A stretch of 64,000 bases of DNA from Phenylobacterium deserti. GTDB lineage: Bacteria > Pseudomonadota > Alphaproteobacteria > Caulobacterales > Caulobacteraceae. A program made the position numbers and the translations under genes. The DNA is taken from NCBI GenBank assembly GCA_945874825.1, contig CAMCIK010000005.1, positions 1 to 64,000 of the forward strand, given 5' to 3'. Shown here in pieces: positions 50,213 through 58,822 of the stretch. Each line of letters starts with the position of its first letter. Within the stretch, counting starts at the first letter, position 1. The notes under the pieces are model-generated. The model was not told the DNA's origin. It searched no databases and saw only the letters and a list, made by a program, of their open reading frames with translations.

Positions 50213-51746
50213 CACGCCAGACTTCCTGGAGAAGGACAAGGCGAACCGCATTCCCATCACCGGCGCCCTGATGCTGGCGACGCTGATGCACACCCTCGAC
50301 AGCACGATCGCCAACGTCGCCCTTCCGAACATGCAGGGCAATATCTCGGCGTCACCCGAGCAGCTGACCTGGGTGCTGACCTCCTACATCCTCGCCACGG
50401 CGGTTATGACCCCCCTGTGCGGTTGGCTGGCGATGAAGTTTGGCCGGAAGCGGATGATCGTCCTGTCGATCATCGGTTTCACGGTGGCCTCCATGCTCTG
50501 CGGGATCGCCACGAGCGTGCCGGAGATGGTGCTCTTCCGCAGCCTGCAGGGACTGGCGGGTGCCTCCCTGATGCCGCTGTCGCAGTCCGTCATGCTGGAC
50601 ACCTTCCCGCAGGATCAGATTCCGCGGGTCATGAGCCTCTGGAGTTCGGCCGTCATCCTGGGGCCGATCCTCGGCCCCATCGTCGGAGGATGGATCACCG
50701 AACACCTGGACTGGCGCTGGGTCTTCTTCATCAACCTGCCGCTCGGGATCATCGCGCTACTGGGCGTCTCCCGGTTCATGGCTGATGACCCGGGAGGGCG
50801 GCAGCGACCCTTTGACTTCATCGGCTTCTCGGCCCTGACGGCCTTTGTCGTCGGCCTCCAGGTTCTGCTCGACAGGGGCCCCGGGCAGGACTGGTGGGAG
50901 TCGCCCGAGATCTGGACCTGGGCGGCCTTGTCCCTGGCCGGGCTGTGGATCTTCATCACCCAGTCGGCGACCGCACAGCATCCCTTCTTCCATCGCGACC
51001 TGGCCCGAGACGGCAACTTCGTCGGCACCACCGTGTTCAGCTTCTTCGTCGGGGTCCTCCTCTTCTCGACCACCGCCCTCCTGCCGGTCCTGATGCAGAA
51101 CCTGCTCGGCTACTCGGCCATGCAGACCGGGACGGCGAGCGTCAGTCGGGGCATCGGCTCGCTGATCTCGTTCCTGATGGTCCCCTTCCTGATCCAGAAA
51201 CTCGGGGCGAGGCAGGTCCTCTTCATTGGCACCGTCCTCAGCATCGCCTCTCTCTGGGCGATGGCCGGGTTCGACCTGTCGATGACGGACTGGCCCATCA
51301 TTGCCAGCGGATTCATCCAGGGTGCCGGCACAGGCCTTCTCTTTGCGCCCCTGAGCACGCTGGCCTACGTAACCCTCAGCCCGGCGCACCGGGTGGAGGG
51401 GACGATTCTGTCGACGATGGCCCGAAGCCTGGGATCGGCCATCGGGATCTCAGTCGTGCAGGCGATGGTCCTTAGGAACAGCGCACTCGCCCATAGCGAG
51501 CTCTCATCCCGCATGGATCCGACCAGCCCCGTCCTCAATGATGTCATCGCCATTCCGGGTGCCCTCACGACGCCTGAGGGCCTGGCGCAGCTCAACGGAG
51601 AGGTGACCCGTCAAGCGATGATGATCGGCTATGTGGACATCTTCAGCTGGATGACGCTGATGACACTGGCCATGATCCCACTGATCCTGATCCTCAGGCC
51701 ACCGCCCCGGGCGCCCATTGAGAAAATCAGCGAACCGCCAGACTAG
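50205..51746 (+). CDS. DHA2-family drug:H+ antiporter (EmrB-like)
   Basis: A 513-residue MFS exporter with 14 predicted helices. Signature regions are LMHTLDSTIANVALPNMQGN (helix 1, motif D1), SYILATAVMTPLCGWLAMKF with GRKRMIVLSIIGF (motif A), and PILGPIVGGWITEHLDWRWV (motif C), the DHA2 pattern. Together with the HlyD and outer-membrane genes before it, it forms a tripartite efflux system for hydrophobic drugs or metabolites. No dedicated regulator is encoded in the operon. Confidence 0.92.
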   Translation: MTDTPDFLEKDKANRIPITGALMLATLMHTLDSTIANVALPNMQGNISASPEQLTWVLTSYILATAVMTPLCGWLAMKFGRKRMIVLSIIGFTVASMLCGIATSVPEMVLFRSLQGLAGASLMPLSQSVMLDTFPQDQIPRVMSLWSSAVILGPILGPIVGGWITEHLDWRWVFFINLPLGIIALLGVSRFMADDPGGRQRPFDFIGFSALTAFVVGLQVLLDRGPGQDWWESPEIWTWAALSLAGLWIFITQSATAQHPFFHRDLARDGNFVGTTVFSFFVGVLLFSTTALLPVLMQNLLGYSAMQTGTASVSRGIGSLISFLMVPFLIQKLGARQVLFIGTVLSIASLWAMAGFDLSMTDWPIIASGFIQGAGTGLLFAPLSTLAYVTLSPAHRVEGTILSTMARSLGSAIGISVVQAMVLRNSALAHSELSSRMDPTSPVLNDVIAIPGALTTPEGLAQLNGEVTRQAMMIGYVDIFSWMTLMTLAMIPLILILRPPPRAPIEKISEPPD

Positions 51747-51805
51747 ATTTCTCCGCCCAAGGCGCCATGGTCGTGAAAAGACCTGAGGGAGCCCGGGAAA
51801 CCAAA

Positions 51806-53173
51806 ATGACAGAGACCGCGACGCCGTCGACGGACCCCATCGTTCCGCCGGCCACGGCCACCGTCAGCGAGGTGCCCTACTCGGCCGCCTATACGCGCTA
51901 TGCCATGCTGCTCCTGCTGGCGATCTACACGGTCAACTTCCTGGACCGGTCGGTGATCAACATCCTGGCCGAGCCCATCAAGAACGAGCTCAAGCTGGCG
52001 GACTGGCAGCTGGGCCTGATGAGCGGGCTGGCCTTCGCCCTCTTCTACACCATCCTGGGGATTCCCCTGGCCCAGCTCGCCGAAAGGCGAAACCGGCCAA
52101 TGATCATTGGCGCCTCAGTGGCGGTCTGGTCCGGATTCACGGCCCTTTCGGGAGCAACGACCAACTTCGTCCAGCTTGTGCTGTGCCGGATCGGCGTGGG
52201 AATCGGGGAGGCGGGATGCACGCCGCCCGCCCACTCCCTGATCGCCGACTACGTGCCCAAGGAGAAGCGGGCCTCGGCTCTGGCCTTCTACTCGATGGGC
52301 ACCCCGTTGGGCGGGCTACTGGGCCTGGTCATGGGCGGCCTGATCGCGGATGCGTACGGATGGCGGGTCGCCTTCCTCGTCGCCGGCGTCCCGGGACTCC
52401 TCTTTGCTGCCCTCTGCTTCTTCACCCTCCGAGAGCCACGCAAGATCCTCGCTGAACACAGCGCCAGAATCACCTCGACCCAGGCGACCTTCCGGGAGAC
52501 CCTGGCCTACCTGATGAAGAAGAAGACCTTCTGGCTGATCGCGCTGGGAGCCGCCATCAAGGCCTTCATCGGCTACGGACACGCCCCCTTCACCGCCAGC
52601 TTCTTCCTTCGGGTCCACGGTGATGAGGTCGCCCGGCTGGCCAGCATGTTCGACCTGAAGTCCGTCGGCTTCATGGGCCTGGCCCTGGGCCTCATGGGGG
52701 GGACCGCCGGCATGATCTCCGCCTGGCTGGGGGGACAGATCGCAGACCGTTTCGCCAAGACAGACCTGCGCGGCTATGTCGTCGTTCCCGCCATCGCCTC
52801 CCTGATCGCCGTACCGATCTACATCCTTGCGGTGAGCGTGCCCTCGGCGACCGTGGCCCTCTGGATCCTGGTGATAAACGGTCTGTTGGGTTCGCTCTGG
52901 TACGGACCGGTTTACGCGATCGGCCAGTCCATCGTGCCCCCGCACATGCGGGCAACCGCCTCCGCCATCCTCCTGTTCGTGATCAACCTGATCGGGTTGG
53001 GCCTGGGTCCGACGGTCGTGGGCATCATCTCGGACGTCATGGCCAATGGCGTGGGCCTGGGCTCAGCCCAGGGGGTGCGCTGGGCGCTGATGATCTCCAC
53101 CTGCTTCGGCTTGCTGGCCTTCGCCCTCTTCTGGACCGCCCGGAAGACGATCCGGGAAGAGATGGAGTCCTGA
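51806..53173 (+). CDS. MFS transporter (spinster-like family)
   Basis: A 455-residue, 12-helix carrier. It has LLLAIYTVNFLDRSVINILA at the N-terminus, QLGLMSGLAFALFYTILGIP, motif A-like LAERRNRPMIIGASV, and GIGVGIGEAGCTPPAHSLIA in helix 4-5, the pattern of spinster-type MFS proteins. The substrate is unknown. ATG at 51806 gives the expected short N-terminus; an in-frame ATG at 51767 would add 13 residues. It lies 59 bp after the EmrB gene and might belong to the same transcript, but it is not part of the tripartite pump. Confidence 0.85.
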   Translation: MTETATPSTDPIVPPATATVSEVPYSAAYTRYAMLLLLAIYTVNFLDRSVINILAEPIKNELKLADWQLGLMSGLAFALFYTILGIPLAQLAERRNRPMIIGASVAVWSGFTALSGATTNFVQLVLCRIGVGIGEAGCTPPAHSLIADYVPKEKRASALAFYSMGTPLGGLLGLVMGGLIADAYGWRVAFLVAGVPGLLFAALCFFTLREPRKILAEHSARITSTQATFRETLAYLMKKKTFWLIALGAAIKAFIGYGHAPFTASFFLRVHGDEVARLASMFDLKSVGFMGLALGLMGGTAGMISAWLGGQIADRFAKTDLRGYVVVPAIASLIAVPIYILAVSVPSATVALWILVINGLLGSLWYGPVYAIGQSIVPPHMRATASAILLFVINLIGLGLGPTVVGIISDVMANGVGLGSAQGVRWALMISTCFGLLAFALFWTARKTIREEMES

Positions 53174-53182
53174 GACGGGACG

Positions 53183-53212
53183 CCCTGGCGGAGGCGCCGA
53201 TCTCCGCCAGGG
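53183..53212. terminator. Strong hairpin after the MFS gene
   Basis: An 11-bp perfect stem, CCCTGGCGGAG and CTCCGCCAGGG, with an 8-nt loop lies 10 bp after the MFS stop. No T-tract follows, so it is not a textbook intrinsic terminator, but position and stem strength suggest 3'-end formation or transcript protection. Confidence 0.5.
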
Positions 53213-53296
53213 TCCCAACGACGTCGACGTGCGGGGCGGTGGCCGGCCCCACCCCGCGGGTCGAGTCCTGCCGCGCCTGATCCCCGATCAACAAAG

Positions 53297-53326
53297 TTGA
53301 CGCACCCGTCATTTTCGCCTTCCATA
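53297..53326 (+). promoter_or_regulatory. Possible promoter for the small membrane protein-desaturase pair
   Basis: TTGACG at 53297 is a good -35 match for alphaproteobacterial housekeeping promoters, with an AT-rich spacer; the -10 (around CCATAC, 53322-53327) is poor. It is 50 bp before the GTG start of the following small gene. Confidence 0.25.
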
Positions 53327-53351
53327 CGGGGAGGTGAAGAGAGGACACATC

Positions 53352-53546
53352 GTGAGCCGCATCCTGCCCCTGATCTTCCAGAACCTCACATTCCTGTTCG
53401 GGATCGGCTTTCTGGCGCCCCTTTTCGCACAGGTCCTTGAGCGGACCGTGCCTTCGATCGCCACCACGCCCTGGCCACTTGTGATCGGGCTGGTGGTCGG
53501 AGGGGGATGGGGCGCCATCGCCCAGAAGACGGGGCGCTGGGTATGA
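53352..53546 (+). CDS. Small two-helix membrane protein, unknown function
   Basis: A 64-residue protein starting at GTG 53352 (AGAGGA lies 6 nt ahead); an in-frame GTG at 53334 is less well placed. It has two hydrophobic helices, LPLIFQNLTFLFGIGFLAPL (about 4-23) and WPLVIGLVVGGGWGAIA (about 42-58), joined by a short polar loop. I do not recognise the family. Its stop overlaps the desaturase ATG by 4 nt, so the two are made together, and it may be a small partner of the desaturase in the membrane (inference). Confidence 0.7.
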   Translation: MSRILPLIFQNLTFLFGIGFLAPLFAQVLERTVPSIATTPWPLVIGLVVGGGWGAIAQKTGRWV

Positions 53547-54430
53547 CCGACCTTTCCGTCGAGGCCCTCCGCGCCCTGCCCCCCCGGGAACTTAACCGCC
53601 TCGAGACCGAGACGGCGGCGCGGTTCATGGGCGGCCTGCCCTGGGGCTCTGTCCTCTGGGGCCTGGGAAACCTGGCGGTCTGGCTATCGCTCTGGCCCCT
53701 GACCCTGTCGGGCGTGATGCCCCTTTGGGTGGCTTTTCCTATCGCCACCCTGAACGTAGCCCTCTGCTACCTGCCCTCGCATGAGGCCCAGCACAGGATC
53801 ATCGCCCGGGAGGGCGAGCCCCTCTTCTGGCTCAACGAGCTGGTCGGGCACCTGTCGCCCCTGCCCATGCTCCTGCCCTACGGCGTCGCCCGGCTCACCC
53901 ACTACGAGCACCATCTCCACGCCAACCACCCCGAGCTGGACCCCGACATCCACACCAAGGCACCGAACGCCTGGCGGCTTCTGCTGAACACCATTGCCCA
54001 CAGGCAGCCGGGATCGGCGACGGGCGGGAACTACTTCAAGGCCCTGACGCGGATCGGGACGGAGGAGGCCAAGCAGGCCGGCCTGGTCGCCGGCCTCTAC
54101 ACTCTGGCCTACCATGCCATCCTCTTCACCCTGGCCTGGTCAGGGTTCGCCATCGAGGCCGCCCTGATCTGGTGGCTGCCGCGGATCCTGGGCTCGACCT
54201 ACATCCAGTTCTACCTGAGCTGGGCGCCGCACCACCCGGCGGCGGAGATGGGCCGCTACAGAGACACCCGCGCCTTCCGAAGCCGCGTCGGCAACCTCTT
54301 GTCTTCAGGGATGCAGTTCCACGTCATCCACCACCTCTACCCGCGCATTCCCCTGCTCAGGCATGCGAAGGCCTACGCGGCCCTGCGGCCCTTCCTTCTC
54401 GCCCGGGACTGCCGGCTGGACGGTCTCTAG
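53543..54430 (+). CDS. Membrane fatty acid desaturase/hydroxylase family protein
   Basis: A 295-residue di-iron membrane enzyme with four or so helices and the three His clusters of the desaturase superfamily: HEAQHR (H-x3-H) near residue 86, HYEHHLHANH near 125 and HVIHHLYPRIP near 258. The later HLYPRIPLLRHAKAYAALRP segment is typical of the carotenoid hydroxylase/ketolase and fatty-acid desaturase branch. The substrate could be an acyl lipid or carotenoid; no crt genes are in the window. ATG at 53543 overlaps the small membrane protein by 4 nt. The 3' end overlaps the convergent acyl-CoA dehydrogenase by 4 nt. Confidence 0.85.
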   Translation: MTDLSVEALRALPPRELNRLETETAARFMGGLPWGSVLWGLGNLAVWLSLWPLTLSGVMPLWVAFPIATLNVALCYLPSHEAQHRIIAREGEPLFWLNELVGHLSPLPMLLPYGVARLTHYEHHLHANHPELDPDIHTKAPNAWRLLLNTIAHRQPGSATGGNYFKALTRIGTEEAKQAGLVAGLYTLAYHAILFTLAWSGFAIEAALIWWLPRILGSTYIQFYLSWAPHHPAAEMGRYRDTRAFRSRVGNLLSSGMQFHVIHHLYPRIPLLRHAKAYAALRPFLLARDCRLDGL

Positions 54431-55179
54431 AGGCTCCGGGCCAGGGTCGCGGCGTCCTCCGACCTGGACAGGGCCCACGCGCCCAGCTTGCGGGCCCAGT
54501 AGGCCTCACCGCCATGGGCCAGGCGCAGGCGGTGCAGGGCACCCGTGAGATGGTGCAGGTCGTGCTCGGCACTGACGCCGATGGCCCCGTGGACGGCGTG
54601 GGCGATACCAGCGCAGGCCAGGGCCGCCTCGCCGCAGCGCATCTTGGCCACCGCCGCAGCCTGGAGCGAGACCGACAGAGGAGCGCCGGCCATGGCGATC
54701 TCCGCCGCCATCCGCGCCGCCATCACCTCCTCCGCCATGACGGCGATCTGGTGCTGGATCGCCTGGAACTTGCTGATCTCCCGACCAAACTGCCGGCGGG
54801 TGGAGGCATAGTCCACGGTCATGGCCTGAAGGGCGTCAATGGCGCCGGCCATCTGTGCGGCGTCGACAGCGGCGCACAGGGCGCGGACGACGGCAGGGTC
54901 TTTTCCCCCCGCCGCCAGCACCGGCTCGGCATCGGGGCATTCCAGGGCCTGGGGGTCTTCAAGCCGGGCCAGGATGGTCGGCAGGACGCGGGGTGCCCGG
55001 GGACGCCTGCCGACCTCAAACGCCAGCGGAAACAGTCCCACCAGGTCCAGCCCAGCGCCGCTTTCCGCCTCAGGGCGCAGCAGATCGAGGAAGCCGGATC
55101 CGACCAGCTCCGGCCAGGGATCGACGCCCAGGCCGTCCAGCAGCCGCCGCCACGGGTCCAGGAAGAGATCTTCGGGCAT
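54427..55179 (-). CDS. Short acyl-CoA dehydrogenase-like subunit
   Basis: A 250-residue protein that matches only the C-terminal four-helix domain of acyl-CoA dehydrogenases: DAAQMAGAIDALQAMTVDYA, STRRQFGREISKFQAIQHQI, and GIAHAVHGAIGVSAEHDLHH near 205. The N-terminal and middle beta domains are largely missing. Such short forms pair with full-length partners as heteromers in steroid-side-chain dehydrogenases (FadE28-FadE29 type). ATG at 55179 is chosen; a GTG at 55188 overlapping the upstream stop is possible. It is translationally coupled to the full-length gene before it. Confidence 0.82.
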   Translation of the reverse strand: MPEDLFLDPWRRLLDGLGVDPWPELVGSGFLDLLRPEAESGAGLDLVGLFPLAFEVGRRPRAPRVLPTILARLEDPQALECPDAEPVLAAGGKDPAVVRALCAAVDAAQMAGAIDALQAMTVDYASTRRQFGREISKFQAIQHQIAVMAEEVMAARMAAEIAMAGAPLSVSLQAAAVAKMRCGEAALACAGIAHAVHGAIGVSAEHDLHHLTGALHRLRLAHGGEAYWARKLGAWALSRSEDAATLARSL

Positions 55180-55184
55180 GGACC

Positions 55185-56333
55185 TCACCTCAGGCCAAGG
55201 CCGCGGGCGATGATGCCGCGGAGGATCTCACGGGTACCGCCGCGCAGGGAGAAGGTCGGGCTCATCCCGGCCAGGTAGTCCAGTGTGGCCAGGAGGGGCG
55301 CCGGGACCGGGCCGTCCACGGAGGCCAGGTGGTCGGTGACCAGGGCCGGGATGGACTGCTCGAAGCTGGCGCCCAGGTCCTTGACCATGGAGGCCTCCAC
55401 CACCGGGCTCTCTCCCCGGGCCAGCTGGCCGGTCACCGCCAGGGACATGTTCCGCAGGGTCGCCAGCCGCGCCAGCATCCGTCCGGCCAGCTCGGCCTCG
55501 GACTCGGTGGGCCCGCCCCGGCTGCGGATGAAGTCCATCCACGCGTCGATCAGCACGGTGGAGGAATAGAGCCGCTCCGGGCCGCTGCGCTCGAAGGCCA
55601 GTTCGGCATTGGTCTGGGACCAGCCTTGGCCTTCCTGGCCGATCAGGGCGTCCCCGGGCAGGTCGACATCCTCGAAGAAAACCTCCGAGAAGTGCTCGTC
55701 CCCGGCAAGGTCGCGGATGGGCCGCGCCGTCACGCCGGGGGTCTTCAGGTCGATCAGCAGCTGCGAGAGGCCCGCCTGCCGGTCGTCCGGCCCACCACTG
55801 GTCCGGACCAGGGCGACCATGTAATGGGCCTTGTGCCCGTAGGTCGTCCAGATCTTGGAGCCGTTCAGGCGCCAGCCTGTGGCGGTCCGCTCGGCACGGG
55901 TGCGGACGCTGGCGAGGTCGGAGCCCGAGTTGGGCTCGCTCATGCCGATGCAGAAGAAGGCCTCGCCCCGACAGATGCGCGGCACGATGTCCCGGCGCTG
56001 GGCCTCGGTCCCGTAGCGCAGGAGAAGGGGTGCGCTCTGGCGCTCGGCGATCCAGTGGGCCGCTACGGGTGCCCCCGCCGCGAGAAGCTCCTCGATCAGA
56101 ACGAACCGGGCGAAGGCGCTGCGGCCGCCGCCGCCGAATTCCACGGGCAGGGTCAGGCCCACCCAGCCGCGGGCGGCCAAGTCGCGGGAGAAGTCAGCGT
56201 CAAAACCCATCCAGGTCCGCGCCCGGCGGGCCCCGGGAACACCGGCAAGGCGCTCGGCCAGGAAGGCGCGCACCTCGGCGCGGAGGGCTTCATCCTCCGG
56301 TCCGATGGCGGCGGGAACAAGGGCGGCAAGCAC
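55185..56333 (-). CDS. Acyl-CoA dehydrogenase, full-length partner
   Basis: A 382-residue flavoprotein. It has GWVGLTLPVEFGGGGRSAFA, the FAD/substrate segment CIGMSEPNSGSDLASVRT near 150, GWRLNGSKIWTTYGHKAHYM, and the C-terminal GGTREILRGIIARGLGL. It oxidises an acyl-CoA to the 2-enoyl-CoA. The following short subunit suggests an alpha2beta2 enzyme of the kind acting on bulky substrates such as steroid side chains (family knowledge; substrate is inference). GTG at 56333 has GGAGAC 5 nt ahead. It starts 14 bp after the GFA gene. Confidence 0.88.
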   Translation of the reverse strand: MLAALVPAAIGPEDEALRAEVRAFLAERLAGVPGARRARTWMGFDADFSRDLAARGWVGLTLPVEFGGGGRSAFARFVLIEELLAAGAPVAAHWIAERQSAPLLLRYGTEAQRRDIVPRICRGEAFFCIGMSEPNSGSDLASVRTRAERTATGWRLNGSKIWTTYGHKAHYMVALVRTSGGPDDRQAGLSQLLIDLKTPGVTARPIRDLAGDEHFSEVFFEDVDLPGDALIGQEGQGWSQTNAELAFERSGPERLYSSTVLIDAWMDFIRSRGGPTESEAELAGRMLARLATLRNMSLAVTGQLARGESPVVEASMVKDLGASFEQSIPALVTDHLASVDGPVPAPLLATLDYLAGMSPTFSLRGGTREILRGIIARGLGLR

Positions 56334-56347
56334 AGCGGGTCTCCGAA

Positions 56348-56761
56348 TCAGGCCGAGGGCGGGTTGGTCTCGAAGCCCGGAGTGCCAAGCAGGGCCTTCG
56401 ACCAGGGACGGGCGCTGCGGGTCCAGAGCTGCAGGGCTGGCGTGACGTCCTCATCGCTCTCGAGGGCGCCGACCTTCACCGCCACCATGCCGTTGCCGAG
56501 GCGAGAGGCCAGGGGCGAGCCGCACTTCGGGCAGAAGCAGCGCTCCACCGACCCGCCGCTCTCGCCCTGGTCGGCATAGACGGCGTAGGCCCCCGTCAGC
56601 CGGAAGGCGGCACCCGGCACGATCGCGTTGACCGAAAAGGCCGAACCGCTGGTCTTCTGGCAATGGGTGCAGTGACAAGCGACCGTCACCACCGGGGCGG
56701 CGTCACACTCGAAACCAACGTCTCCACACAGACACTTTCCGCGCATTTTTCGGGTCTCCAT
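56348..56761 (-). CDS. GFA-domain zinc protein (glutathione-dependent formaldehyde-activating-like)
   Basis: A 137-residue small zinc protein. Cys motifs GKCLCGDVGFEC, ACHCTHCQKTSGSAFS and RCFCPKCGSPLASR are the zinc ligands of the GFA/CENP-V fold. The family includes S-(hydroxymethyl)glutathione synthase, but most members have no known reaction. It appears to lead the operon with the two acyl-CoA dehydrogenase genes. ATG at 56761 or the next Met (residue 6) could be the start. Confidence 0.85.
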   Translation of the reverse strand: METRKMRGKCLCGDVGFECDAAPVVTVACHCTHCQKTSGSAFSVNAIVPGAAFRLTGAYAVYADQGESGGSVERCFCPKCGSPLASRLGNGMVAVKVGALESDEDVTPALQLWTRSARPWSKALLGTPGFETNPPSA

Positions 56762-57238
56762 CGGGCTGGATCGCGCCGGGGACCCGGCGTCTGCGGTGAA
56801 CTTGCCAGACCGGCAACAGGGCCGCCAGTGGGTGACGGAAGGGCAAGTCCAGCCAATTGTTTCCCGGCCTCAAGAACGGGGGGGAAGCGGCATACACCCC
56901 CCGGCTGCAGACAGGGCTTCCCGGAGTCCATCGGTTACCTGGCCCTGGACCCGATAACCGTCGCCGGTGCCGCGATCCATGCCATCGCGCCGCCTTGGAG
57001 TGGGTCGATCCCGGCCAGAAGGGTCCGGACAACCCGCGACGCCTTGAGGCTCTGAGGCCGGTCCAGCGCTTCACCCGGCATTCGTCTAGGCGGCGTCATA
57101 GAATTGTCATGAAAATGCAGCCAAGACGTCACACCACGCGACTACAGCCCACATGTCAGGGGGCGTTCCTGTGGCCGTGCGATTCCGGCCGCCGCTCCCC
57201 GCTCACGCGCCAAATGCGGACACGGTGGAGACCGATAC
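56762..57238. other. Intergenic regulatory region before the lipoprotein gene
   Basis: 477 bp separate the divergent GFA and lipoprotein genes. No supported ORF was found. The GFA-side 300 bp show nothing recognisable. The lipoprotein-side contains the Pho-box-like repeats at 57082-57110, and the leader from there to the ATG is about 130 nt. Confidence 0.5.
57093..57110 (+). promoter_or_regulatory. Pho-box-like direct repeat
   Basis: GCGTCAT-AGAA-TTGTCAT has the 7-4-7 layout of a PhoB site (consensus CTGTCAT-N4-CTGTCAT), with 5/7 and 6/7 matches. A weaker third unit, TCGTCTA at 57082-57088, continues the 11-bp period upstream. It lies about 130 bp before the lipoprotein ATG. PhoB control is inferred from the pattern only. 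Confidence 0.5.
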
Positions 57239-58753
57239 ATGACTGCCCTCGGAAAGCTGAAGACCCTTACCCTCGGCATCGCCGCCGCAGCCCTGCTTAG
57301 CGCATGTGGCGGCGGTTCCTCTGTCACATCACCGGGTGAAGGCCAATTCGCAACCGGAGGAACCGGAGGCGGCGGTGGCGGCGGTGGCGGCGGCTCCGGC
57401 GGGGCTTCAGCCGACTGCCCCACCGGTTTCATCAACCTGGGGACCATCGCCAACGGGACGCTTCGGTCCTGCGGCCTACCCCGTTTGATCACGGGCGCCC
57501 TCACCGTCCCCTATCGCCCTGGCACCGCCTATCGCATCGACGGTAAGACGGAAGTCGGCCAGGACCTCGGTTCTGATGCCCAGAACCCCCGTGCGGGTGC
57601 GCAGTCTGGCGTCCTGACCATTGAACCGGGCGTTACCATCTTCGGCGGCATCGCCGAGTACATTGCCGTGAACCGTGGATCACGGATCATCGCGGATGGC
57701 ACGGCCTCGCGGCCGATCATCTTCACCAGCCTCAATGACCTGAACGGCGGCCCGGATATCAGGGGCCAGTGGGGCGGTATCGTCCTGGCCGGCCGGGCAC
57801 CGATCAACCGCTGCCCCCCCACCACGACCACCTTCCCCGCCAATCCCACGGCTTGCGAATTCCCGTTCGAGGCCATCCCGACCCTCAACTACGGCGGCAA
57901 TGCGCCGAACGACAACAGCGGCGTGCTCCGGTACGTTCAGGTGAAGGAAGCGGGCTACGAAGTGGCCCCGAACCAAGAACTGAACGGCATTACCTTCGGC
58001 TCCGTGGGTAACGGCACGATCGTCGACTTCGTGCAGGTGCACGGTGCGGCAGATGATGCCGTCGAGTTCTTCGGCGGAACGGTGAACGTCCGGCACCTCG
58101 TGGTTGACCAGTGGGATGACGACGGGCTCGATACGGACGAGGGCTACACCGGGTCGGCTCAGTTCGTCATTAACTTCTCGGACGCTCCCACGGAGGAAGC
58201 CCGCTGCTTCGAAATCTCCGGAGCCGGCTCCACTTCCGGCGGATTGCCGCTCCTGCGCGCACACCCCAAGGTGTCGAACTTCGTCTGCCGCCTCGGCCTC
58301 GCCACCACTGTCTTTGACAGCAAGCAGCATCAGGGGATCGTCCTGAACGGCGGTACGCGCGCCGACTTCCTGAACGGTGTGGTCTACTCAGCCAATACCG
58401 CCATCCCCTGCCTCGACGTCGACGGCACCTCCACGATGGCGGACCCGAAGTCGACCTTTGCCTCCGTCGCATTCGCCTGCGCCGGCGGTCCGTACAGGAC
58501 CACCGACAACGACCAGCCGACGGGTCCCGCGACACTCTTCACGGCCGGACCCAACAATATTGCGACCGGCTACACACCGACCTTCACCCAGGTGTTCATC
58601 AACGGGACCAATGAGAGCGGCCGTGTGGCGACCAACCCGACGCCCGTCTCCGCCTTCTTCACGTCGGTGAGCTACATCGGGGCTGTCTCCAGCGCGAACG
58701 ACAACTGGTACGTCGGCTGGACCTGCGGGCTCGCGGGCGCCGCCTCCTGCTGA
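57239..58753 (+). CDS. Surface/extracellular lipoprotein, beta-helix-like, next to a TonB receptor
   Basis: A 504-residue lipoprotein with lipobox LLSAC near residue 22, followed by a Gly-rich flexible linker (about 38-55). The body has repeating strand-like segments, for example GVLTIEPGVTIFGGIAEYIA, NRGSRIIADGTASRPIIFTS and RGQWGGIVLAGRAPI, resembling right-handed beta-helix proteins. An acidic patch, WDDDGLDTDEGYTGSAQF, could bind metal. It recalls ElpS, a lipoprotein secreted by Caulobacter under phosphate starvation, but this is from memory and not tested. It is followed by a strong terminator and a TonB receptor, suggesting a capture-and-import pair. Confidence 0.75.
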   Translation: MTALGKLKTLTLGIAAAALLSACGGGSSVTSPGEGQFATGGTGGGGGGGGGGSGGASADCPTGFINLGTIANGTLRSCGLPRLITGALTVPYRPGTAYRIDGKTEVGQDLGSDAQNPRAGAQSGVLTIEPGVTIFGGIAEYIAVNRGSRIIADGTASRPIIFTSLNDLNGGPDIRGQWGGIVLAGRAPINRCPPTTTTFPANPTACEFPFEAIPTLNYGGNAPNDNSGVLRYVQVKEAGYEVAPNQELNGITFGSVGNGTIVDFVQVHGAADDAVEFFGGTVNVRHLVVDQWDDDGLDTDEGYTGSAQFVINFSDAPTEEARCFEISGAGSTSGGLPLLRAHPKVSNFVCRLGLATTVFDSKQHQGIVLNGGTRADFLNGVVYSANTAIPCLDVDGTSTMADPKSTFASVAFACAGGPYRTTDNDQPTGPATLFTAGPNNIATGYTPTFTQVFINGTNESGRVATNPTPVSAFFTSVSYIGAVSSANDNWYVGWTCGLAGAASC

Positions 58754-58766
58754 TTGGTGCCTGACC

Positions 58767-58796
58767 GGGGCGACGGACCGACCGTCGCCCCTTTTT
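58767..58796 (+). terminator. Intrinsic terminator between lipoprotein and receptor genes
   Basis: GGGGCGACGG (58767-58776), a 5-nt loop ACCGA, and CCGTCGCCCC (58782-58791) form a perfect 10-bp stem followed by TTTTT. It lies 14 bp after the lipoprotein stop and 27 bp before the receptor ATG, so it would reduce receptor expression relative to the lipoprotein or separate two transcripts. Confidence 0.9.
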
Positions 58797-58822
58797 CTTC
58801 CCCTCTCGGAGGCTAACTCCCG

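Noticed and set aside
53219-53345. Minus-strand frame reading GDQARQDSTRGVGPATAPHV
   Set aside because: It looked protein-like at first, but it continues as an antisense frame into the MFS gene, has no plausible family, and the region is better explained as an intergenic gap with a hairpin.
54855-56579. 574-codon plus-strand frame opposite the acyl-CoA dehydrogenases
   Set aside because: Antisense to a gene pair with conserved motifs; no domain match.
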